Positions 1-7,645 of a stretch of DNA of 64,000 nt are shown here, one piece after another. The DNA is taken from NCBI GenBank assembly GCA_030147845.1, contig JASBUN010000064.1, positions 38,501 through 102,500 on the forward strand. The letters run 5' to 3'. The notes beneath the pieces are model-generated. The model did no database searches and had not been told where the DNA came from. It saw only the letters and a list, made by a program, of their open reading frames with translations. How positions within the stretch are numbered: position 1 is the stretch's first letter; each line of letters begins with the position of its first letter. Position numbers and translations under genes: made by a program. The stretch is from Gammaproteobacteria bacterium. GTDB lineage: Bacteria > Pseudomonadota > Gammaproteobacteria > JASBUN01.

Positions 1-297
1 GATATTCATACCGATATAGCCGGCCGCGCCGGACAGAATCGCGCCGATGGCGAAACCGATTGCGGTGGCCCAACTGTGCAAGGCAAAGCCGATGACCACA
101 AACAGGACCGCGCCAACCAGCGCAATGGTGGTGTATTGTCGATTGAGATAAGCCGAGGCGCCTTCCTGGATCGCGGCGGCGATTTGCTGCATGCGTTCGT
201 TGCCGCTTGGCTTTGCCAGGATCCAGCGGACCGAGACGATGCCATACAGCACCGCGAGAATTGCGCACGCCAGTGCGATGATCAAACCGGTAGTCAT
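1..297 (-). CDS. hppA: Membrane H+-translocating pyrophosphatase, N-terminal part (cut by window edge)
   Basis: This reading frame is absent from the ORF track because it runs off the left edge. Translated from the ATG at 297 it gives a first membrane helix ([20 protein letters not shown]), then [18 protein letters not shown] and a second hydrophobic segment ending [11 protein letters not shown]. That pattern is the start of the vacuolar-type, ion-pumping membrane pyrophosphatases, which hydrolyse PPi and pump H+ (or Na+) across the inner membrane. About 99 of an expected ~670 residues are visible, so the ion specificity and K+ dependence motifs lie outside the window. It is downstream of, and on the same strand as, the PPi-dependent phosphofructokinase gene, which fits shared PPi metabolism. 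Confidence 0.9.
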   Translation of the reverse strand, partial: MTTGLIIALACAILAVLYGIVSVRWILAKPSGNERMQQIAAAIQEGASAYLNRQYTTIALVGAVLFVVIGFALHSWATAIGFAIGAILSGAAGYIGMNI

Positions 298-408
298 TCG
301 AAAGCGCCTCCGTTGTCGATTAGTTATTGTTTCGCGGGATTTTTCCTGAAAAATACCGCTTTGTTTCAATCACACGTCTGTCGCCAAACCGTCGCCGCAT
401 CGACGCTT

Positions 409-592
409 TCAGGTGGTGTAGCCACTTCCTGGGTCGAGCCCAAAGACTCGCTCCAGACCTAACTCCACGGTCAGTTGATCGACGCCGGTTTGCGCTGTAC
501 CTCGGCAAGAATCCGTCCGGCCTCATTGCGGTTATAGCCGCAATGAGGTCGGCTCGAACGCTGAGTAGCGCTCGAGCCTTATCCAGCGTCAT
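409..592 (-). pseudogene. Small conserved-type gene broken by two frameshifts
   Basis: An ATG at 592 with a good ribosome-binding site (AAAGGA) opens MTLDKARALLSVRADLIA. The protein-like sequence then continues in a second frame as GYNRNEAGRILAEVQRK, and in a third as GVDQLTVELGLERVFGLDP followed by a stop at 409-411. Each switch is equivalent to losing one base, near 537-540 and near 484-487. Joined together the pieces make a coherent protein of about 60 residues that resembles, from memory, a small conserved proteobacterial family; I cannot name a function. It lies between pfp and hppA on the same strand. Either the gene is decaying or the assembly has two single-base errors. Confidence 0.5.
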
Positions 593-649
593 ATTCTCGT
601 TCCTTTCGGTGTTTGCCGACAAGCCATGCCAAGCCGCCCGCGGGTGCCG

Positions 650-1924
650 CTACTTCAATTCGAACTTGGCCAACTTCTTGGCGACCGCGACGTTTTTTAA
701 TCGCACATAACGCGGCAGCCCGTTTTTGTACGGTGGATAATCTTCGCCCTTGATCAACGGCTCCATGTAGTTGCGGCACTTCTGCGTGATGCCGAAGCCA
801 TCTTTAGTGATGAAGTTTTTCGGCATCATCTTTTCGACATTGGCAACCTTCGATAGAGGCGCCATGCCGACTTTCCATTTGAACGGCGCGTCGGAGATGC
901 GGTCTACCGTCGGCATGACCGAGTTGTGTCCCTGTAACGCGAATTGCACCGCCGCCTTGCCCATGGCGTAGGCCATATTGACATCGGTTTTGGAAGCGAT
1001 GTGACGTGCGGCGCGCTGGAGATAATCGGCCACCGCCCAATGGTTTTTGAGCCCCAGTTCGCGCTGCACCATGCCTGCGATCACCGATGCGGCGCCGCCC
1101 AATTGGGCGTGACCGAAAGCATCGGTAAGGCCGGTTTCGGCCAGGAAGCGGCCGTCCGGCCAATGCACGCCTTCCGACACCACCACCGAGCAATAGCCGT
1201 GCTTTTTAACCATGGTTTCGACTTTAGCGAGAAATTTCCGCTCATCGAACTGCACTTCCGGGAACAAGATCACGATCGGTATCGGCGTGTCTTCGCTGGC
1301 GGCGAGTCCGCCGGCGGCGGCGATCCAACCCGCATGACGACCCATGACTTCGACGATAAAGACCTTGGTTGAGGTCTTGGCCATCGACGCAACGTCAAAA
1401 CTGGCCTCGCGGGTGGACACGGCGATGTATTTGGCCACGGAGCCGAAACCCGGACAATTGTCGGTGATTGGCAGGTCATTATCGACCGTTTTGGGTACAT
1501 GAATGGCCTGAATCGGGTAGCCCATTTTCTCGGATAGTTGCGAAACCTTGAGGCAAGTGTCGGCCGAATCGCCGCCGCCGTTGTAGAAGAAATAGCCAAT
1601 ATTATGTGCCTCAAATACTTCGATCAGACGCTCATATTCGGCGCGATTCTGCTCCAGGCTCTTGAGCTTGAAGCGGCACGAGCCGAACGCGCCGGAGGGC
1701 GTGTGGCGCAGCGCGCTGATGGCGCTGGCGGATTCTTTGCTGGTGTCGATAAGGTCTTCGGTCAGTGCGCCGATGATGCCGTTGCGGCCGGCCAGAACTT
1801 TGCCAATCCGGGATTTATGTTTGCGCGCGGTCTGGATAAGGCCGCATGCCGAGGCGTTGATGACCGCTGTAACACCGCCGGATTGCGCGTAGAAGGCGTT
1901 TTTTGGCGCCGGACGTTTTGCCAT
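650..1924 (-). CDS. pfp: Pyrophosphate-dependent 6-phosphofructokinase
   Basis: This 424-residue protein belongs to the phosphofructokinase family, which phosphorylates fructose 6-phosphate in glycolysis. The phosphoryl-donor motif reads NGGGDSADT near residue 115, with Asp where ATP enzymes have Gly. The catalytic loop is PKTVDNDLP near residue 144, with Lys where ATP enzymes have Gly. Both changes are known marks of PPi-using enzymes, which work reversibly. The MGRHAGWIAA substrate motif is present near residue 194. The start at 1924 has a GAGGTAG ribosome site. The gene is followed on the same strand by a broken small gene and hppA, so one transcript may link PPi use in glycolysis with PPi-driven proton pumping. 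Similar pfp-hppA pairing is known in methanotrophs. Confidence 0.92.
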   Translation of the reverse strand: MAKRPAPKNAFYAQSGGVTAVINASACGLIQTARKHKSRIGKVLAGRNGIIGALTEDLIDTSKESASAISALRHTPSGAFGSCRFKLKSLEQNRAEYERLIEVFEAHNIGYFFYNGGGDSADTCLKVSQLSEKMGYPIQAIHVPKTVDNDLPITDNCPGFGSVAKYIAVSTREASFDVASMAKTSTKVFIVEVMGRHAGWIAAAGGLAASEDTPIPIVILFPEVQFDERKFLAKVETMVKKHGYCSVVVSEGVHWPDGRFLAETGLTDAFGHAQLGGAASVIAGMVQRELGLKNHWAVADYLQRAARHIASKTDVNMAYAMGKAAVQFALQGHNSVMPTVDRISDAPFKWKVGMAPLSKVANVEKMMPKNFITKDGFGITQKCRNYMEPLIKGEDYPPYKNGLPRYVRLKNVAVAKKLAKFELK

Positions 1925-2009
1925 GTTGTTCTACCTCACTTATATGTTTTGAATCAATAGTTTGTAATAAAATGGGAATTCGCCGGCGCGGTTCAGAAGA
2001 TGTCGCCCC

Positions 2010-2363
2010 TTAGGCGGGCGCTTGTTGTTGCTGTTCGCGCCGGTGGTCGGCTTGGGTTTGCAACAGGGTCACCAGGCACTCAGCGAGGTCGTCGTATTCA
2101 CGGATACCGGTGCCGAACTGCTCATGCAGCCGATAAAAAAACTGGCAGCGATAGTTGCGCTCACCGGTCTTCATGACCACAAAGTGGCAGCCATCGTGTT
2201 CCCAAAACGCGATCGGGCAACTGGCCAATTCGCGGTCGCCGGGTTGGAGCCGTATTTCGCTATCGGCGCGTTGCGCGGTTGGTGCGGAATCGCCATAGCG
2301 CTCACCCAGGGTGGTCTCAACCGTCCACCATTCGCTGTCTGTGAAATCAGCAACCTGTGTCAT
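2010..2363 (-). CDS. Conserved hypothetical protein
   Basis: The ORF is 135 codons, but the likely start is the internal ATG at 2363 (MTQVADFTDSEWWTVET), giving 117 residues, because the upstream extension is of low complexity. The protein is soluble, with no signal peptide or membrane segment, and has well-ordered features such as SEIRLQPGDRELASCPIAFW and YRCQFFYRLHEQFGTGIREY. The C-terminus is a Gln-rich tail. From memory it resembles an uncharacterised gammaproteobacterial family, but I know of no assigned function. It lies upstream of pfp on the same strand, 85 bases away, and is divergent from adk. Confidence 0.7.
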   Translation of the reverse strand: MTQVADFTDSEWWTVETTLGERYGDSAPTAQRADSEIRLQPGDRELASCPIAFWEHDGCHFVVMKTGERNYRCQFFYRLHEQFGTGIREYDDLAECLVTLLQTQADHRREQQQQAPA

Positions 2364-2612
2364 GACCCATCCAGCTGTTGCAGCAAGTGAGAATGCGCCG
2401 CTACGGTTGCGCTCCACAGCATAATGTAAAAAATGATTTATTTCATGAGGTTCGTTGACTTGAACCGGCGGATGAGAGTAGCTTAATCGCTGTACCGCCA
2501 GTCGGGCTATGCAAAATATTGTATATGCCCATGTAAAAATCTTAAAGGGACTGGTGGCACATAAAAGTGTTTAAATAAAATGCCAACAAAAACAGGGTAG
2601 TGAGGGTCGGTC

Positions 2613-3800
2613 ATGAGGATAGTACTGCTCGGCGCGCCGGGATCCGGTAAGGGCACTCAGTCGAAGTTAATCGTCAAACATTATGGTATCCCGCAGATTT
2701 CCACCGGGGACCTGTTGCGCGCAGCGGTCGAGGCCGACACGGCACTCGGTCGTCAAGCTAAAGCCGCCATGGACGCCGGACAGCTAGTCTCCGACGAACT
2801 GGTCTTGGCCATGATCCGCGAACGCTTGAGCGAGCCCGACGCCCGCGACGGCTTTGTATTGGACGGTTTCCCGCGCAACGTCGCGCAGGCGCAGGCCTTG
2901 GACGAATTGTTGGGCCAGATGGCGCGGACGCTGCAATTGGCGTTGTTGGTCGAGGTCGACTACGAGGAGCTCATGGAGCGTATGACCGGACGCCGTACCT
3001 GCGAGTCATGCGGTCAGAGCTACAACATTTACACCTCGCCACCGAAAATGGATGAGCAGTGCGATCAGTGCGGCGGCAATTTGCGCCACCGTGCGGACGA
3101 CAATGAAGAGACCATCAGCAATCGTTTACGGGTCTACGACAGTCAGACACGACCGGTGATCGAATATTATCGCGAGCAGAACAAGCTGCGCACGGTCCAG
3201 GGCACAGGCGAAATCGAACAAATCTTCAATGCCGTTCGACGGATACTCGACTCGCTTGACGAGGACGCGGCCGGACCCGACGCGCCGCCGGAAATTGCGC
3301 CGACGCTGGAAGACCTCGAGAAAATGGTGTTGGCTACCGCTATGCAGGCCCATGACACGGTGCCTGTAACGCAAACTCCAGCGGTAAAAAAGGCTTCGCC
3401 GAAAAAGTCGGCGGTGAAGAAAAAGGTCGCCACTAAAAAGAAACCGGCGGCCAAGAAGAAAGCAGCGGTGAAGAAAAAGCCGGCGGCCAAGAAAACCGTT
3501 GGTAAAAAGAAAGCGGTAGGCAAAAAGCCAAGCGCTAAGAAGACGGCAGCGAAAAAGAAAAAGATCGCGACCAAGAAGAAAGCTGCAACCAAGAAGAAAG
3601 CTGCAACCAAGAAGAAAGCTGCAACCAAGAAGAAGGCTGTAACCAAGAAGAAGGCTGCAACCAAGAAGAAGGCTGCAACCAAGAAGAAGGCGACGGCTAA
3701 GAAAGGGGCGTCGGCGAAGAAGAAATCGGCAGTGAAAAAATCCGCCGCCAAGAAGAAGCCGGTATCACGTGGGCGTAAGCGCGCGCCTAAGAAAAAATAA
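2613..3800 (+). CDS. adk: Adenylate kinase with long lysine-rich histone-like C-terminal tail
   Basis: Residues 1-215 are a complete long-type adenylate kinase, which interconverts ATP + AMP and 2 ADP. The P-loop GAPGSGKGTQ is at residue 8, followed by the STGDLLR and DGFPRN motifs. The LID carries four cysteines (130, 133, 150, 153), the zinc-binding form. Instead of stopping near residue 215, the frame continues through an acidic/proline linker (about 216-255) into roughly 140 residues of KKAA/KKKPA/ATKKK repeats that resemble histone H1-like or AlgP-type DNA-binding tails. No stop or frameshift separates the two parts, so the fusion is read directly from sequence. The tail's function is unknown; nucleic-acid or polyanion binding is the obvious inference. 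Confidence 0.93.
   Translation: MRIVLLGAPGSGKGTQSKLIVKHYGIPQISTGDLLRAAVEADTALGRQAKAAMDAGQLVSDELVLAMIRERLSEPDARDGFVLDGFPRNVAQAQALDELLGQMARTLQLALLVEVDYEELMERMTGRRTCESCGQSYNIYTSPPKMDEQCDQCGGNLRHRADDNEETISNRLRVYDSQTRPVIEYYREQNKLRTVQGTGEIEQIFNAVRRILDSLDEDAAGPDAPPEIAPTLEDLEKMVLATAMQAHDTVPVTQTPAVKKASPKKSAVKKKVATKKKPAAKKKAAVKKKPAAKKTVGKKKAVGKKPSAKKTAAKKKKIATKKKAATKKKAATKKKAATKKKAVTKKKAATKKKAATKKKATAKKGASAKKKSAVKKSAAKKKPVSRGRKRAPKKK
3573..3698 (+). repeat. Seven tandem 18-bp units encoding KKKAAT-type repeats in adk tail
   Basis: The unit AAGAAGAAAGCTGCAACC repeats seven times without interruption. The first three copies are identical, the later ones carry single-base changes (GGCTGTAACC, GGCTGCAACC), and the last is more diverged. 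Because the unit is a multiple of three, gain or loss of copies by slippage would change only the tail length of adenylate kinase and keep the frame. Confidence 0.95.
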
Positions 3801-3869
3801 TGTTGCTTAGGCGTTTTGGGGAATTTTTCTCTTATCGTGGTATCTAAAAGACTGAGTCTCGCGATTGGC

Positions 3870-3904
3870 GCGATGGCGCCGGGCGAGGGTGCCCCCGCCA
3901 TCGC
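3870..3904 (+). terminator. Hairpin downstream of adk (weak terminator candidate)
   Basis: The arms GCGATGGCG and CGCCATCGC pair perfectly over 9 bp, and a second short stem (GGGC/GCCC) fits inside the loop. There is no T-run after it, so it is a structured 3' end or a Rho-assisted stop rather than a classic intrinsic terminator. The rest of 3801-4095 is AT-rich and shows no gene. Confidence 0.4.
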
Positions 3905-4095
3905 TAATTGTGATAAGCTCAGATGCTAGTTAACGTGCTTCAAAAGAAATACTTTATAAAATAATAAGCTGCGCAGCACGCGGTGCAAATTCCGACACCA
4001 GTAGTGTAAACGCGGCGAGGATGCTAAAGGACCATCGGTCCCCAATTATTATCATAAGCCTTGTAGTGCAATGTAATCCATTAGGAGGATAGCCA

Positions 4096-4554
4096 ATGAA
4101 GAAAATCAAAAGTATATCTCTGATCGTCGCTATGTTCGCCGCCGCGTTGGCGCTCACCGGGTGTAATCAAAGTACGGCGGCTGTCAAGGATGGTGGCATG
4201 CACAAAGTCGTGATTCAGGTAAGCACCGACAATCCACGCACGCAGACCATCGCATTGAACAACGCAGTTAATATGCGTAAGGCGTTGGGCCGCGATAACG
4301 TCGATGTGGTGATCGTCGCGTACGGCCCCGGCTTGGGTATGTTAACGCAGCATCCGAACAACAAAAATGCCGAACGCGTGGTCAGTCTGGCAATGGAAGG
4401 CGTCAAGTTTGATGCTTGCGGCAATACGATGAAGAAGGTCGCTATGAAAACCGGCCACATGCCTAAGGTGCTCGAGGGCGTTACAGTGGTTCCGGGCGGC
4501 GTGATCAAAATCATGGAGCTGCAGGAGCAAGGTTACGCTTACATACGTCCGTAG
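4096..4554 (+). CDS. DsrE/DsrF-like lipoprotein
   Basis: The 152-residue product starts with a lipoprotein signal (MKKIKSISLIVAMFAAALALTGC, Cys23 as lipid anchor), so it should be tethered to a membrane on the periplasmic side. The mature part (HKVVIQVSTDNPRTQTIALNNAVNM, VDVVIVAYGPGL, FDACGNTM) matches the DsrE-like fold family, with the family Cys in ACGNT. Cytoplasmic DsrE proteins take part in sulfur relay; the role of secreted, lipidated members is not established. A strong AGGAGG ribosome site precedes the ATG, and a good intrinsic terminator follows, so it is a single-gene transcript. Confidence 0.8.
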   Translation: MKKIKSISLIVAMFAAALALTGCNQSTAAVKDGGMHKVVIQVSTDNPRTQTIALNNAVNMRKALGRDNVDVVIVAYGPGLGMLTQHPNNKNAERVVSLAMEGVKFDACGNTMKKVAMKTGHMPKVLEGVTVVPGGVIKIMELQEQGYAYIRP

Positions 4555-4578
4555 TATTTCCGCACAAGTCTGCACGTA

Positions 4579-4605
4579 ACGGGGCCGAATGGCCCCGTAT
4601 TTTTG
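4579..4605 (+). terminator. Rho-independent terminator after the DsrE-like gene
   Basis: The stem ACGGGGCC/GGCCCCGT with a GAAT loop is followed by ATTTTT. It lies 25 bases after the stop codon and faces the small lipoprotein gene on the other strand. Confidence 0.9.
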
Positions 4606-4620
4606 TCCGCAGAAAAGCGC

Positions 4621-4866
4621 CTAGCGGCTTTGCTGGTCGATGGCGCGGCGTTCACGCTCGGCTTGATTCTGTATCGTGCCGTCGACGGCGCGCGCCTTGT
4701 CTAGTACGTTTCGCTGGCTCCGGAACAATCCGCTGCGATGCGGTTGTTCATCTGCCGGCGCAGCGGATGATTTGTCGGTAGGGTGACTGGCGTGATCGGT
4801 AGAGCTACCGGAACAAGCGCTAAGCATGATCGCCAGCAGACCGAATATCCGGTAGTACTTTTCCAT
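4621..4866 (-). CDS. Small lipoprotein
   Basis: About 81 residues from the second ATG (MEKYYRIFGLLAIMLSAC), which sits at a better distance from the GGA ribosome site than the ATG at 4875. The signal ends in a lipobox LSAC. The mature part is short, polar and predicted helical near its end (RNVLDKARAVDGTIQNQAERERRAID), a pattern seen in small gammaproteobacterial lipoproteins of unknown role. It lies upstream of clsB on the same strand but is separated by 80 bases in the direction 6104 to 4621. Confidence 0.65.
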   Translation of the reverse strand: MEKYYRIFGLLAIMLSACSGSSTDHASHPTDKSSAAPADEQPHRSGLFRSQRNVLDKARAVDGTIQNQAERERRAIDQQSR

Positions 4867-4946
4867 CAAGTTCATTCCGTGCTGGTAACGATACGTTTGG
4901 CGCCTAGGCTGTGCGTATGAAACGCATGCGGGTCAGTGCCCCGGGC

Positions 4947-6101
4947 TTACTTCTTCATTAAACTGAACCACGTCAACAAGCGCGCGACATGACCCCAGAA
5001 CCATTCGCGCAGTTTACGATGAACCGGACGGCAACGCCACTCTTGGTAGCTGAATTCATGACTCCGGCCGAAGTCGCGTTCGAACAAGTCCTGTACACGC
5101 TGAACGATTTCGCTGCCGCGAATTTCCTGGTTGGCGTCCAGATTCCAGTGCATGTTCCAGCGGTCGGCGTTGCTCGAGCCTATGCTCAGCCATTGGTCGC
5201 AGAGCATGGTCTTGGCGTGCAAAAAATGCGGTTGATACTCAAATATCCGCACACCGCTGCGCAATAGTTGTGTGTAGTAGCGACAGCCGATACTGCGTAT
5301 CCACGCGTGATCGGTCAGCGGCCCTGGCAGCAGCAAACGAACATCCACGCCGCGCTTGGCGGCCCGGCGTAGCGCGCGCCGCAATTTTCGCGACGGCGCG
5401 AAGTAGGCGGTTGACAGCCATACCCGCTGTTCCGCGGTGCGCGCTTGCTTGAGCAACGATCGGATGATTTCTGACTGCACCGGGCTGCGGCTGGATGTTA
5501 CGCGGCCGGCTTGGTCGCCTGCTGGCGCGGGTGCGGCGCGTTCAGGCAGTTGCGCTGGTGCGTCGTTCCAGCGTTGCCACGTGCTAGCGAACAAATCCTC
5601 CCAGTCGCGTACGTTTGGACCGCGAATTTCCAACATGACTTCGTGCCAATGCGAATCCGGCTTGACGGTCGGGTCGAAATCGTCGGTGATGCCGGTGCCG
5701 CCGGTAAATGCCACGCTACCGTCAACGGTAAGCAGCTTGCGGTGGTTGCGAAAAAGATTGCGCCGCAAGCGGCGGAGATTGAGCGGATTGTAGAGGGCTA
5801 ATTGCGTGCCGCCGCGCAGGCGCTCGCGATCACTCTGCGACAGGCCGAGTGAACCATAGGCATCGATCAGCACATAAACCGCGACGCCGCGTGCGCGCGC
5901 GGCCAGCAATGCATCGATAAATCGCGTGGCGACGACGCCCGATTCGATGAGATACATCTCGAATAGAATATAGTTTTGTGCGCCGCGGATGGCGTCGAGC
6001 ATCCTCGGCATGAAGTGATTGCCGTCAATCAGCAGCTCGAAACGGTTATTATCGTGCCAATCGAAACGATATTTTCGTTTAACCGGATGTGAAGTGCGCA
6101 T
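4947..6101 (-). CDS. clsB: Cardiolipin synthase B-type phospholipase D protein
   Basis: This protein of 384 residues carries two phospholipase D HKD motifs, HRKLLTVDGSVAFTGG in the first half and HAKTMLCDQWLSIGSSN in the second. It lacks the two N-terminal membrane helices of ClsA, and its size matches the ClsB group, which makes cardiolipin from phosphatidylglycerol (or phosphatidylethanolamine) at the inner membrane. The start is set at the ATG at 6101; the track begins one codon earlier at a TTG. It follows cfa on the same strand, 72 bases downstream, so two phospholipid-remodelling genes are probably co-transcribed. Confidence 0.85.
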   Translation of the reverse strand: MRTSHPVKRKYRFDWHDNNRFELLIDGNHFMPRMLDAIRGAQNYILFEMYLIESGVVATRFIDALLAARARGVAVYVLIDAYGSLGLSQSDRERLRGGTQLALYNPLNLRRLRRNLFRNHRKLLTVDGSVAFTGGTGITDDFDPTVKPDSHWHEVMLEIRGPNVRDWEDLFASTWQRWNDAPAQLPERAAPAPAGDQAGRVTSSRSPVQSEIIRSLLKQARTAEQRVWLSTAYFAPSRKLRRALRRAAKRGVDVRLLLPGPLTDHAWIRSIGCRYYTQLLRSGVRIFEYQPHFLHAKTMLCDQWLSIGSSNADRWNMHWNLDANQEIRGSEIVQRVQDLFERDFGRSHEFSYQEWRCRPVHRKLREWFWGHVARLLTWFSLMKK

Positions 6102-6173
6102 CAAGGCATTCCATGGCGGAGTTGCGGCGCGGGATCGTACGCCGGGGCCGGTCCCCGGCCCCGTGGTGGGTGG

Positions 6174-7463
6174 TTAGCTGTGATTAGAGACTGAGTATAG
6201 GTGATCGCGCGTCATCGGCACGTCATTGTTCTTGCCGGGAGCGAACAGTACCTGGAAGAGTTGCAGGTAGCCGGTGGTGAAACTGGCAATGGAGCCGGCC
6301 AGATACAAGCGCCACGTGCGTATGAATCGTTCATCGAACATGCCGTGGATCTCGTCTTGATGCGCCTCGAAGCGAGCCAGCCAATGGCGTAGCGTTTCGG
6401 CGTAGTGCAAACGCAGGTTCTCGACATCGAGCACCGAGAAATCATGGTGCTCGAAGATGTCCATCATTTCGCGCAACGAGGGCGGCCGGGCGCCGGGAAA
6501 AATTCGCTTCTCGATCCAGGCGTTCATGGGCGCCGAACAATTACGCCCGATGGTATGGATCAGGCCGCGGCCATGCTGGGGTAGTATGCGCTGCAAAACG
6601 TCACCCATTTCGCGGTAGTTCTCCGGGCCGACGTGCTCCAGCATGCCCACCGATACGAAGCAGTCGCAGCTGCCGCTGATGTTGCGGTAGTCGTCTTCAA
6701 TATATTCGATTTGATTGTCGAGCCCTTCTTGTGCGGCGCGTTCACGGGCGAAGCGTACTTGTTCACGCGAAATGTTGAACGCCCGCACCCGCACGCCGTA
6801 GTGGCGGGCCATGTGGCGCGCGAGTCCGCCCCAGCCGCAGCCGGCCTCGATCACGAATTCACCCGGTTTGAGCCTTAACTTGCGGCAGACGTGATCCATT
6901 TTCGCGACTTGCGCTTCTTCCAGGGTGGCCTCGGGATGAGCGAAATAGGCGCAGGTGTACTGCATTGCCACGCGATCGAGCCACAGCTGGTAGAAGTCGT
7001 TGCCGATGTCGTAGTGATGATGGATATTGCTGCGCGATCCGGACAGGCTATTGGATCGGCGGCGCGACATCAGGTTTTGCGCCGCGCGCCGTAGCGGCCC
7101 GACCGCATCGGCTTGTTCGCCGCCGGTGTACACGGCCTCGAGGAATTTAACCAGGTCGCCGTCTACGTCGATAGCGCCGGCCATGAAATCCTCGCCAAAA
7201 TAAAGGTCGGGATGGATCAGCAGCCGTGTCAGCGCGGCGCGCGTATTAACTCGCATCGTCGCCACCGGAGCAGCCAACTGCGCCGGTACCTGGGTGCCGT
7301 CCCAAAGCGTGATGCGCAGTGGTGCGCGACCACAGGCATCCAGCAATCGTTCTGCCAGCCAGCGACTGATCGCGCCCGCCTGCGTCGCGGGCGATGGCGG
7401 CTTGGTATCGGGTACTGTGGTGGCGCCGGAGGTTTTATTGTCAGAACTCATTTCAACGTCCAT
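6174..7463 (-). CDS. cfa: Cyclopropane-fatty-acyl-phospholipid synthase
   Basis: This 429-residue protein adds a methylene group from S-adenosylmethionine to the double bond of unsaturated acyl chains in membrane phospholipids. The N-terminal ~120 residues form the substrate-binding part seen in this family (TRAALTRLLIHPDLYFGEDFMAGAIDVDGDLV). The SAM site is VIEAGCGWGGLARHMA, and family motifs HHHYDIGNDFYQLWLD, YTCAYF and FVSVGMLEHVG are present. Starts at 7463 or 7451 are both possible; neither has a strong ribosome site. It is divergent from mpl and upstream of clsB. Confidence 0.93.
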   Translation of the reverse strand: MDVEMSSDNKTSGATTVPDTKPPSPATQAGAISRWLAERLLDACGRAPLRITLWDGTQVPAQLAAPVATMRVNTRAALTRLLIHPDLYFGEDFMAGAIDVDGDLVKFLEAVYTGGEQADAVGPLRRAAQNLMSRRRSNSLSGSRSNIHHHYDIGNDFYQLWLDRVAMQYTCAYFAHPEATLEEAQVAKMDHVCRKLRLKPGEFVIEAGCGWGGLARHMARHYGVRVRAFNISREQVRFARERAAQEGLDNQIEYIEDDYRNISGSCDCFVSVGMLEHVGPENYREMGDVLQRILPQHGRGLIHTIGRNCSAPMNAWIEKRIFPGARPPSLREMMDIFEHHDFSVLDVENLRLHYAETLRHWLARFEAHQDEIHGMFDERFIRTWRLYLAGSIASFTTGYLQLFQVLFAPGKNNDVPMTRDHLYSVSNHS

Positions 7464-7645
7464 TCGGCTGAACGGCCACGCCTACGACCATGGCCTACGT
7501 CAAGGGCAATCCAGCAAAGTCTCTCCACTAACAATAAACACGGCTTTCGGGGTGGTCAAGAGCAGCGGTAGTTGCGTTGTGGTTTCCGTGGCCGACATTG
7601 GCTGGGGTATGATGGGCCTCGGCTCATTGATACAGGCGCATCTCC

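Noticed and set aside
3167-3901. 244-codon minus-strand ORF rich in Phe/Ala
   Set aside because: It is the complement of the lysine-rich adk tail (AAG repeats read as CTT/TTC); its composition is an artefact.
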